Assembly (NCBI RefSeq): GCF_043555875.1
Contig: NZ_JBIGHW010000004.1
Coordinates: 124,001-188,000 of the forward strand
Direction of reading: 5' to 3'
Source of the DNA: Pelomonas margarita
GTDB lineage: Bacteria > Pseudomonadota > Gammaproteobacteria > Burkholderiales > Burkholderiaceae_C
Length of the DNA stretch: 64,000 bases
The notes below the pieces were generated by a model, which saw nothing but the letters and a program-made list of their open reading frames with translations, did no database searches and had not been told where the DNA came from. Shown here piece by piece: positions 1-6,927 of this stretch. The number at the start of each line of letters is the position of its first letter. Position 1 is the stretch's first letter. A program made the translations under genes and the position numbers.

Positions 1-486
1 CTGAACGCCATCACCAACCCGGGTACGAACTCGTACAAGCGTCTGGTGCCCGGCTTCGAAGCCCCGGTGAAGCTGGCCTACTCGGCCAAGAACCGCTCGG
101 CCTCGATCCGCATCCCGTACGTGGCCAACCCCAAGGGCCGCCGCGTCGAAGCGCGCTTCCCGGACCCGTCCGCCAACCCCTACCTGTGCTTCGCAGCCCT
201 GCTGATGGCCGGTCTGGACGGCGTGGAAAACAAGATCCATCCGGGCGAAGCCGCCACGAAGGACCTGTACCACCTGCCGCCGGAAGAGGACAAGCTGGTC
301 CCGACCGTCTGCCACAGCCTGGACCAGGCCCTGGACTACCTGGACAAGGACCGCGCGTTCCTGACCAAGGGTGGCGTGTTCACCGATGCCTACATCGACG
401 CCTACATCGACCTGAAGATGCAGGAAGTGACCCGCTTCCGCATGGCCACGCACCCGGTCGAATTCGACATGTACTACGCGCTGTGA
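1..486 (+). CDS. glnA: Glutamine synthetase type I, C-terminal part (5' end outside window)
   Basis: GlnA makes glutamine from glutamate, ammonia and ATP in the cytoplasm and is the main ammonium-assimilating enzyme. The window opens in frame and holds about the last 161 residues of a protein that is usually about 470 long. Visible family signatures are NRSASIRIP and PHPVEF-like THPVEF near the C-terminus, and DLYHLPPEE, which carries the tyrosine that GlnE adenylylates in proteobacterial enzymes, so adenylylation control is likely. It is followed by an intrinsic terminator at 562-586 and then by glnL-glnG, the usual neighbours. Identification is secure; the start and promoter cannot be seen. 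Confidence 0.97.
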   Translation: MNAITNPGTNSYKRLVPGFEAPVKLAYSAKNRSASIRIPYVANPKGRRVEARFPDPSANPYLCFAALLMAGLDGVENKIHPGEAATKDLYHLPPEEDKLVPTVCHSLDQALDYLDKDRAFLTKGGVFTDAYIDAYIDLKMQEVTRFRMATHPVEFDMYYAL

Positions 487-561
487 TGCGCCAAGGCAGC
501 AGGCTTGCTGCCGCCCGCCCGGGCCGCAGCGTCAACGCTGCCTTGACCATCCTCCGCCAAG

Positions 562-586
562 GGGGCCGCTGCTGCGGCCCCTTTTT
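562..586 (+). terminator. Intrinsic terminator after glnA
   Basis: A perfect 8-bp stem (GGGGCCGC at 562-569, GCGGCCCC at 574-581) with a 4-nt loop is followed directly by five T. This separates glnA from the downstream DUF4124 and glnLG genes. Confidence 0.9.
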
Positions 587-627
587 GTTGGCTCATCCGG
601 CCCTTGCGCCTGATCCACAATGCCGCC

Positions 628-1110
628 ATGCTGAACCGACTGCTGGCCCCGTTGCTCGTTCTCGCCAGCCTGGGCGTGCAGGCCCAGGGCACGGTCTACC
701 GCTGCCCCGGCCCGCCGGTGCTCTACACCGACGCGCTCTCCGCCAAGGAGGCGCAGGAGAAGGGCTGCCGCACGATCGAGGGCTCGCCCATCACGGTGGT
801 GCAGACGCCGCGGCCGCGTTCATCGGCGCCGGCGGCGGAGGGCTCGCGCGGTGCTGAGGGCCGCGTCGATGCCGGCCAGCAGCGCGTGCGCGATGACGAG
901 CGTCGCCGTGTGTTGCAGACCGAGCTGCGTCAGGCTGAGGAGCGCCTGGCCAGTGCGCAGCGCGAGTTCTCGGCGGGCCAGGAACGCCGCGGCGATGAGC
1001 GCAACTACCAGAAGTACCTCGACCGCATGGCCGAGCTCAAGGACAACGTCTCCCGCTTCGAGGCCGATGTGCAGGCCCTCAAGCGGGAAATCGCCAAAAT
1101 CCCCTCCTGA
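628..1110 (+). CDS. DUF4124-like periplasmic protein
   Basis: A 160-residue protein starting at ATG 628, chosen because it gives a clean signal peptide (MLNRLLAPLLVLASLGVQA); a TTG eight codons upstream would spoil it. After the signal come TVYRCPGPPVLYTDALSAKEA, which resembles the DUF4124 pattern (short beta strand with a conserved Cys before 'YTD'), and then a highly charged Arg/Glu/Gln-rich helix, about residues 85-155, that is likely coiled coil. DUF4124 proteins between glnA and glnL are common in Burkholderiales; their function is unknown to me. It could be cotranscribed with glnL, which starts 32 bp downstream. Confidence 0.75.
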   Translation: MLNRLLAPLLVLASLGVQAQGTVYRCPGPPVLYTDALSAKEAQEKGCRTIEGSPITVVQTPRPRSSAPAAEGSRGAEGRVDAGQQRVRDDERRRVLQTELRQAEERLASAQREFSAGQERRGDERNYQKYLDRMAELKDNVSRFEADVQALKREIAKIPS

Positions 1111-1142
1111 CGCGCCCGGCGCGGCGGGAGATCCCGTGCGCC

Positions 1143-2240
1143 ATGACTGATCACTCTTTGCTGCCGGCCGAGTTCGCCGGCCTGGACCTGCTGGCGACCA
1201 TGGTCGTCGTCACCAGTGCCGCCGGCGAATGCTTGTTCGCCAACGCCGCGTTCGAGGACACCATGCGGCTGTCGCGCCGCGCGGTGCAGCGGGCCCAGTT
1301 GCCCGACTGGTTCGACGACGCCCAGCGCCTGCTCGAGACGCTGGACGGCGTGGCCGCCAACCACTACTCCAGCAGCCGTTTCGACGCCGTGCTGCGCCGC
1401 GGCGCCTGGGCCCATGAGGACGGGCTGCCGGTGCATGTCATCGTCTCGCAAATGGAGGCGGCGGCCGGCGGCACGCCGCGCGTGCTGGTGGAGCTCATCG
1501 AGATCGGCCAGCTCGCCCGCCAGGACCGCGACGAGCGCAACCTCGACCAGGTGCAGGCCACCAAGGAGCTCACGCGCAACCTGGCGCATGAGATCAAGAA
1601 CCCGCTGGGCGGCATCCGCGGTGCGGCGCAGCTGCTCGCGCTGGAGCTGCAGGACGGCAGCCCCGAACTGACCGAGTACACGCAGGTCATCGTGCACGAG
1701 GTCGACCGCCTGCAAAGCCTGGTGGACCGGCTGCTGGCGCCGCACCGCAAGGCGCAAGTAGTAGGTGACGTCAACATCCACGAGATCTGCGAGCGGGTGC
1801 GGGCGCTGGTGTTGATCGAGCATCCCAAGGGATTGGCGATCCAGCGCGACTACGACACCTCACTGCCCGACTTCCGCGGCGACCGCGAGCAGCTCATCCA
1901 GATGGTGTTGAACATCGTGCAGAACGCAGCCCAGGTGCTCGCGCCGCGCATGGCGGCCGGCGACGCGCAGATCCTGCTGCGCACGCGCGTGGCCCGGCAG
2001 GTCACGATCGGCAAGCAGCGCTGGCGCTTGGCACTGGAATTGCATGTCGAGGACAACGGTCCCGGCGTCCCCGCCGAGATCCGGGATCGCATCTTCTTTC
2101 CCCTGGTCTCCGGGCGGGAGGGCGGCTCGGGCCTCGGACTCACGCTTGCGCAAACGGTCGCCCAGCAACACCAGGGCATGATCGATTGCGAAAGCGAGCC
2201 GGGCAAGACGAATTTCAGAATCACGCTACCGCTGCCCTAA
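1143..2240 (+). CDS. glnL: Nitrogen regulation sensor histidine kinase NtrB
   Basis: NtrB phosphorylates NtrC under nitrogen limitation and, when bound by PII, drives its dephosphorylation; it is a soluble cytoplasmic kinase. The 365-residue protein has an N-terminal PAS-like domain (about 15-125), the H-box NLAHEIKNPLGG with the phosphorylated histidine at residue 149, an N-box (MVLNIVQNAAQVL), and ATP-binding G-boxes VEDNGPGVP and GGSGLGL. No membrane segment is present, as expected for NtrB. It is followed after 33 bp by its partner glnG. A PII gene for its control lies at 39367-39705. Confidence 0.96.
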   Translation: MTDHSLLPAEFAGLDLLATMVVVTSAAGECLFANAAFEDTMRLSRRAVQRAQLPDWFDDAQRLLETLDGVAANHYSSSRFDAVLRRGAWAHEDGLPVHVIVSQMEAAAGGTPRVLVELIEIGQLARQDRDERNLDQVQATKELTRNLAHEIKNPLGGIRGAAQLLALELQDGSPELTEYTQVIVHEVDRLQSLVDRLLAPHRKAQVVGDVNIHEICERVRALVLIEHPKGLAIQRDYDTSLPDFRGDREQLIQMVLNIVQNAAQVLAPRMAAGDAQILLRTRVARQVTIGKQRWRLALELHVEDNGPGVPAEIRDRIFFPLVSGREGGSGLGLTLAQTVAQQHQGMIDCESEPGKTNFRITLPLP

Positions 2241-2273
2241 CCCCACAAGGCCACGGGGCAGCCGAGGACACGC

Positions 2274-3749
2274 ATGAAATCCATCTGGGTTGTAGACGAC
2301 GACCACTCGATCCGCTTCGTGCTCGAGAAGGCCCTGGCCCGCGAGGGGCTGCCGGTGCGGTCTTTCAGCAATGCGCGCGACATGCTGGCCGCGCTTGACG
2401 AGGACTCGCCGCAAGTGCTGGTCTCCGACATCCGCATGCCTGGCGGCTCGGGGCTGGAGCTGCTGGCCAAGGTCAAAGCGAGGCTGCCTGCACTGCCCGT
2501 CATCATCATGACGGCCTATTCCGACCTGGACAGCGCCGTGTCGGCCTTCCAGGGCGGCGCCTTCGAGTACCTGCCCAAGCCCTTCGACCTGCCGCGCGCC
2601 GTGGAACTCATCCGCCGCGCGCAGGAAGAAAGCCAGCGCGAGGCCGGCGCGCAGGAGGCCGCGGCCGAAGTTCCCGAGATGCTGGGCCAGGCCCCGGCGA
2701 TGCAGGACGTGTTCCGCGCGATCGGCCGGTTATCGCAAAGCAATGTCACTGTGATGATCACGGGCGAGAGCGGCTCGGGCAAGGAACTGGTGGCCCGCGC
2801 GCTGCACAAGCACAGCCCGCGCGGCGAAGGCCCGTTCGTGGCCATCAACACGGCGGCCATCCCCAAGGACCTGCTGGAGAGCGAGCTCTTCGGCCATGAG
2901 CGCGGCGCGTTCACCGGTGCGCAGGCCTCGCGGCGCGGCCGCTTCGAGCAGGCCGACGGCGGCACGCTGTTCCTGGACGAAATCGGCGACATGCCGTTCG
3001 AGCTGCAGACGCGCCTGCTGCGCGTGCTGTCCGACGGCCAGTTCTACCGCGTTGGCGGCCACAGCCCGATGCGCAGCAACGTGCGCGTCATAGCGGCCAC
3101 CCACCAGAACCTGGAAGAGCGCGTGCGCCAGGGCGTGTTCCGCGAGGACTTGTTCCACCGCCTCAACGTCATCCGCCTGCGCCTGCCGCCGCTGCGCGAG
3201 CGCAAGGAAGACGTGCCCGCGCTGGCCCGCCACTTCCTGCAGCGCAGCGCGACGGAGCTGGGCGTCGAGCCCAAGCGCCTGTCCGACGCCGCGCTGGCCG
3301 TGCTGACCAACTTCGAGTTCCCCGGCAACGTGCGCCAGCTGGAGAACATCTGCCACTGGCTCAGCGTCATGGCGCCCAGCCAGATGGTGGAGCCCGAGGA
3401 CCTGCCGGAGGAACTGCAGCCGGGCTATGTGAGTGCCGCGCCGCTGTCGCCCCCGGCGCTGCAGCCCGGCCTGGTTGCTGCGCCGGCCGTCGCGTCTGCG
3501 TCACCGGCCGCGCCGGCCAGCACCAGCAGCGGCGAAGGCTGGCTGGCCGACATGGCCGCCGACGCCCGCACCCGCCTTGCTGCCGGCGAGCCCGATGTGT
3601 GGGACGCGCTGACCAAGCGCTTCGAGGCGCAGTTGATCCTGACCGCCCTGGACATCACCCGCGGCCGCCGCATCGAGGCCGCGCAGAAGCTGGGCATCGG
3701 GCGGAACACGATCACGAGGAAGATCCAGGAGCTCGGCCTGGACGTTTGA
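2274..3749 (+). CDS. glnG: Nitrogen regulation response regulator NtrC (sigma-54 activator)
   Basis: NtrC activates sigma-54 promoters of nitrogen genes when phosphorylated by NtrB. The 491-residue protein has a receiver domain with the acceptor Asp at residue 52 (VSDIRMPGGSG), an AAA+ domain with Walker A GESGSGKE, the sigma-54 contact loop GAFTGA and Walker B LFLDEIGD, a low-complexity Ala/Pro linker around residues 385-415, and a C-terminal Fis-type helix-turn-helix (AAQKLGIGRNTITRKIQ). All motifs needed for activity are present. It ends 25 bp from the convergent phosphatase-kinase gene. Confidence 0.97.
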   Translation: MKSIWVVDDDHSIRFVLEKALAREGLPVRSFSNARDMLAALDEDSPQVLVSDIRMPGGSGLELLAKVKARLPALPVIIMTAYSDLDSAVSAFQGGAFEYLPKPFDLPRAVELIRRAQEESQREAGAQEAAAEVPEMLGQAPAMQDVFRAIGRLSQSNVTVMITGESGSGKELVARALHKHSPRGEGPFVAINTAAIPKDLLESELFGHERGAFTGAQASRRGRFEQADGGTLFLDEIGDMPFELQTRLLRVLSDGQFYRVGGHSPMRSNVRVIAATHQNLEERVRQGVFREDLFHRLNVIRLRLPPLRERKEDVPALARHFLQRSATELGVEPKRLSDAALAVLTNFEFPGNVRQLENICHWLSVMAPSQMVEPEDLPEELQPGYVSAAPLSPPALQPGLVAAPAVASASPAAPASTSSGEGWLADMAADARTRLAAGEPDVWDALTKRFEAQLILTALDITRGRRIEAAQKLGIGRNTITRKIQELGLDV

Positions 3750-3774
3750 GTCGCAGTTGGGCGGTAGGTGCCGC

Positions 3775-5514
3775 CTAACGGCCCGTCGCGCGCAAGCCCA
3801 GCAGCACCAGCGTCGCCAACCCGAACACCACCGTCATCCCCTGCCAGAACAGCAGCGGATGCCGTTGCTGCAGCGGCGTGCGGTCCCGCGTCATGAACTC
3901 CGGCCCCGGCGCGTGCAGGTCGTGCAGGAACTCCGACAGCGCCTGCTGCCGCCGCGCCGCCTGCGGCTGCAGCGCCTTCTTCAGCACGCGGTCCAGCCAT
4001 GCCGGCAGGTCGGGGCGGCGCGTGCGCAGCGGTACGTACTGCAGCTTGTGCAGGTCGCGCTCGCCGCGCACCTGGGGCACCTGCAGGCCGTAGGGCAGGG
4101 CGCCGGTCAGCATTTGGTAGACCAGCACGGACAGCGAGAACAGCTCGGCCAGCGGTGAGCCGCCGTCGCCGGTGAAGTACTCCGGCGCGGTGTACTGCAG
4201 CGTGCCCGCCAGCTCCAGCGCGCGGCTGTCACCCGGGTAATGGCCCAAGCCTTCGCTCAGGCCCGCCACATGGGCCGAGGCCAGGTCGATGAGGATGACG
4301 GTGCCGTGGCGGTCGATGATGAGGTTCTCGGGCCGCAGGTCCTGGTGCAGCATTTCCTTGCGGTGCAGCGCCTGCAGTCCGCGCGCGATCTGGTCGGCGA
4401 TGCAGCGCACCTCGTCCAGCCCGGGCCGCGGGTGGTCGGTCATCCACTGCGCCAGCGTCTGGCCATGGATGAACTCGACGGCGGTGAACAGGTGCTCGCG
4501 CTTGCGCTCGGGCGGCGCGGCCTTGATGACGTGCGGGCTGTCGACGCGCCGCGCCACCCATTCCTCGGTGGCGAAGCGGTCCAGCTCGCGTGCATGGCCG
4601 GCCAGATCGGCCGTCGGCAGCTTGAGCGCCCATTCGCGCCCGTCCGCGTCGACCGCGAGCACGACCTGGCTGCGCGCCGTCTGCTGCAGCTCGCGCACGA
4701 CGCGGTAGCCCTCGAACTCCTGGCGTGGCGACAGGCGCGGCGGCAGGCGCAGGCCGTCGCGGCTGACGGGCGCGGCGATCTGCGTGGGCAGGGATTCGAC
4801 GCGCGCCAGCATGACGGTGACGTTGTCCTGGCTGCCACGCGCCAGCGCTGCCACCACCAGCGCCTCGGCGGCGGCCTGCATGTCGGCACCGTGGGCGGCC
4901 AGCGTCTGCTGCACGACGGCAGCGTCCAGGAATTCGTAGGCGCCGTCGCTGGCCAGCAGGAAGGTCTCGCCGACCTCGGTGGCCCAGCAGGCGTAGTCGA
5001 TGTCGAGGCGTGCCGTCACGCCCAGCGCGCGGCCGAGGTAGGTCTGGCCGCCGTACAGGCGCACGCGGTGGTCCTGGCTCAGTTGCTCCAGCGCGCCGCC
5101 GGCATGGACGCGGTAGACGCGGGTGTCGCCGACGTGCAGCAAATGCACCTCGCGGCCCTTGAACACCAACGCGCTGAAGGTGCAGACATGGCCGCGGTCC
5201 TTGTCGAAGCGGCCTTCGCCGCGCTGGCTTTCGGCGTGCAGCCAGCCGTTGGTGGCGGCCAGCACGCATTGGGCGGCGCGGCGCACCGTCCAGGCCTCGG
5301 AGGTGCCGTAGTAGTCCTCCAGGAAGCCGCGCACGGCGGCGGCGCTGGCGACTTGGCTGACCGGGCTGCTGCTGATGCCGTCGGCAATCGCCAACGCGAT
5401 GCCGCGCGAGCGGCGCTGCGCGTCGGTCGGCTGGGCGACGCCGTGGAAGTCCTGGTTCAGCGGCTTGCGGCCGGCCTCGGAGTGTTGGCCGACGGCCAGG
5501 CGCAGCGTCATGTC
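3775..5514 (-). CDS. Bifunctional PP2C-family phosphatase / Ser-Thr kinase-like fusion with C-terminal membrane anchor
   Basis: A 579-residue fusion. Residues 1 to about 240 are a PP2C phosphatase with its metal-binding aspartates in place: NQD (D21), ADG (43-45), VGDTR, SDG (188-190) and SQDN (227-230). Residues about 268-535 form a protein-kinase fold with the ATP lysine (WALKLP), catalytic loop HQDLRPENL instead of HRDLKPEN, IDLA where DFG is usual, and APE (TAPEYF). The glycine-rich loop has no glycine (VRELQQTARSQVVLAVD). A single membrane helix lies near the C-terminus (about 553-573), which implies a cytoplasmic membrane-anchored enzyme. The start MTLRLAVGQ was chosen because the family begins just before the first PP2C strand. 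It is last in the nirB-nirD-channel cluster, separated from the channel gene by an inverted repeat. Target proteins are unknown; a role in controlling nitrite/nitrate assimilation is inferred from position only. Confidence 0.85.
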   Translation of the reverse strand, partial: DMTLRLAVGQHSEAGRKPLNQDFHGVAQPTDAQRRSRGIALAIADGISSSPVSQVASAAAVRGFLEDYYGTSEAWTVRRAAQCVLAATNGWLHAESQRGEGRFDKDRGHVCTFSALVFKGREVHLLHVGDTRVYRVHAGGALEQLSQDHRVRLYGGQTYLGRALGVTARLDIDYACWATEVGETFLLASDGAYEFLDAAVVQQTLAAHGADMQAAAEALVVAALARGSQDNVTVMLARVESLPTQIAAPVSRDGLRLPPRLSPRQEFEGYRVVRELQQTARSQVVLAVDADGREWALKLPTADLAGHARELDRFATEEWVARRVDSPHVIKAAPPERKREHLFTAVEFIHGQTLAQWMTDHPRPGLDEVRCIADQIARGLQALHRKEMLHQDLRPENLIIDRHGTVILIDLASAHVAGLSEGLGHYPGDSRALELAGTLQYTAPEYFTGDGGSPLAELFSLSVLVYQMLTGALPYGLQVPQVRGERDLHKLQYVPLRTRRPDLPAWLDRVLKKALQPQAARRQQALSEFLHDLHAPGPEFMTRDRTPLQQRHPLLFWQGMTVVFGLATLVLLGLRATGR

Positions 5515-5530
5515 GGTAGGCTCAGGAAAT

Positions 5531-5592
5531 GCAACCACAGAGGCACAGAGCAAGCTCTGAATTTCTCCGTGCCTCTGTGACTCTGTGGTTGC
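5531..5592. repeat. Imperfect inverted repeat of the 'AACCACAGAGGCACAGAG' type
   Basis: The left arm GCAACCACAGAGGCACAGAG (5531-5550) and the right arm at 5573-5592 are reverse complements with one mismatch. Inside each arm CACAGAG is repeated, and the spacer adds further CTCTG/GCTCT pieces. It is AT-richer than its surroundings. It lies between the channel gene and the phosphatase-kinase gene, where it could fold as a hairpin in the transcript. I recall this sort of sequence as a dispersed element in many bacterial genomes, but only one copy is in this window. Confidence 0.75.
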
Positions 5593-5605
5593 CTTTGAGT
5601 CTTCT

Positions 5606-6418
5606 TCAACCCACCACGCGTTTGGGCGCCGTCTTGTAATGCGTCGCGTACAGCGTCAGGCCCACGAAGGTCAGGCCGCCCACGAGGTTGCCGACGACGG
5701 TGGGGATCTCGTTCCAAATCAGGTAGTCCATGATCGTGAAGTTGCCGCCCAGCATCAGGCCCGACGGGAACAGGAACATGTTGACGATGCTGTGCTCGAA
5801 GCCCATGTAGAAGAACACCATGATGGGCATCCACATGCCGATAGCCTTGCCCGAGACGGACGTGGACATCATGGCCGCGACGACGCCGGTGGACACCATC
5901 CAGTTGCACAGCACGCCGCGCACGAACAGCGTCAGCATGCCGGCTGCGCCGTGCGCCGAGTAGCCGACCGTACGGCCCTCGCCGATGTGGCCGATCTTTT
6001 GGCCCACCGCATTGGGCGCCTCGCTGAAGCCGAAGGTGAAGATGATGGCCATCAGCACGGCCACGGTCAGCGCGCCGGCGAAGTTGCCGAAGAACACCAG
6101 CGTCCAGTTGCGAAAGCACCCGGCCCAGGTTGCGCCGGGGCGCTTGTCCAGCACGGCTAGCGGCACCAGCGTGAACACGCCGGTCAGCAGGTCGAAGCCC
6201 ATCAGGTACAGCAGGATGAAGCCCACCGGGAACAGCATGGCGCCCACGAGCGGGTTACCGGTGTTGACCGTGACGGTGACGGCGAACGCGGCCGCCAACG
6301 AGAGGATGGCGCCGGCCATGTAGGCGCGGATCAGCGTGTCGCGGGTGGACATCAGCAGCTTGGATTCGCCGGCGTCCACCATCTTGGTGACGAACTCGGT
6401 CGGAACGACGTAGGCCAT
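5606..6418 (-). CDS. nirC: Formate/nitrite transporter (FNT) family channel, probably nitrite uptake
   Basis: A 270-residue integral inner-membrane protein starting at MAYVVPTEFV. It has six hydrophobic segments and FNT signatures: the LLYLMGFDLLTG region, the NWTLVFFGNFAGA loop and the GVLCNWMV region. FNT channels are pentamers that move formate, nitrite or hydrosulfide. The neighbours nirB and nirD make nitrite the likely substrate, hence the symbol; the sequence alone does not exclude formate. A strong hairpin (6459-6493) lies between nirD and this gene, so its expression may be lower than that of nirBD. Confidence 0.88.
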   Translation of the reverse strand: MAYVVPTEFVTKMVDAGESKLLMSTRDTLIRAYMAGAILSLAAAFAVTVTVNTGNPLVGAMLFPVGFILLYLMGFDLLTGVFTLVPLAVLDKRPGATWAGCFRNWTLVFFGNFAGALTVAVLMAIIFTFGFSEAPNAVGQKIGHIGEGRTVGYSAHGAAGMLTLFVRGVLCNWMVSTGVVAAMMSTSVSGKAIGMWMPIMVFFYMGFEHSIVNMFLFPSGLMLGGNFTIMDYLIWNEIPTVVGNLVGGLTFVGLTLYATHYKTAPKRVVG

Positions 6419-6458
6419 GGTCTTGTCTTTCGTGGAGGAACGAGAGGGATGAACAAGC

Positions 6459-6493
6459 GCAAACGCCCCAGCCGGTGCGGCTGGGGCGTTTGC
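6459..6493 (-). terminator. Strong stem-loop between nirD and nirC, probably partial terminator
   Basis: A perfect 15-bp stem (6459-6473 with 6479-6493) has a 5-nt loop. On the minus strand the stem ends in GCGTTTGC followed by GCTTGTTC, so there is no long U tract. It may stop some transcription or protect the nirBD mRNA 3' end. Confidence 0.65.
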
Positions 6494-6574
6494 GGTTCGA
6501 GGTCGAAGCGGTGGCGTCGTCGCCACCGGGGAGCAAGTCTTGGCGCGGCCCTCAGGCCCGCCGGGGTCGCGGCG

Positions 6575-6907
6575 TCAGGCCAGCGCGACGAGCACGCGGC
6601 CGTCCTGCACCTGCACGGCGTGCGCCCGCACCGACTGCTCGGGCGCTTCGAGGCATTCGCCGGTGCTGAGGTCGAAATGGTTCTTGTAGAGCGGCGACGC
6701 GACGACGATGCGCTCGCCGAGGTTGCCCACCAGGCCGCGCGACAGCACGCTGGCGCCGGAGCGCGGGTCGATGTTGTCGATGGCGTGGAAGCGGTCCGTG
6801 CCGACGCGGAACACGGCCACGTGGCGGCCGTCCACAAGCGCGGCGACGCCGGTGTCGGGCAGGATCTGGTCGACGCTGCAGATGGGGGTGAAGGTCCTGT
6901 TGCTCAT
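6575..6907 (-). CDS. nirD: Nitrite reductase (NADH) small subunit
   Basis: NirD is the small partner of the NADH-dependent assimilatory nitrite reductase NirB in the cytoplasm. The 110-residue protein starts at MSNRTFTPICS with a good Shine-Dalgarno (AAGGAG) just upstream. It has the Rieske-like fold signature of the family (HVAVFRVGTDRFHAIDNIDP, SPLYKNHFDLSTGECLE) but lacks the Cys-His pairs of a true Rieske cluster, as is normal for NirD. It lies 20 bp after nirB and is surely cotranscribed with it. Confidence 0.93.
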   Translation of the reverse strand: MSNRTFTPICSVDQILPDTGVAALVDGRHVAVFRVGTDRFHAIDNIDPRSGASVLSRGLVGNLGERIVVASPLYKNHFDLSTGECLEAPEQSVRAHAVQVQDGRVLVALA

Positions 6908-6927
6908 GCGTTGCTCCTTGGATGGGC

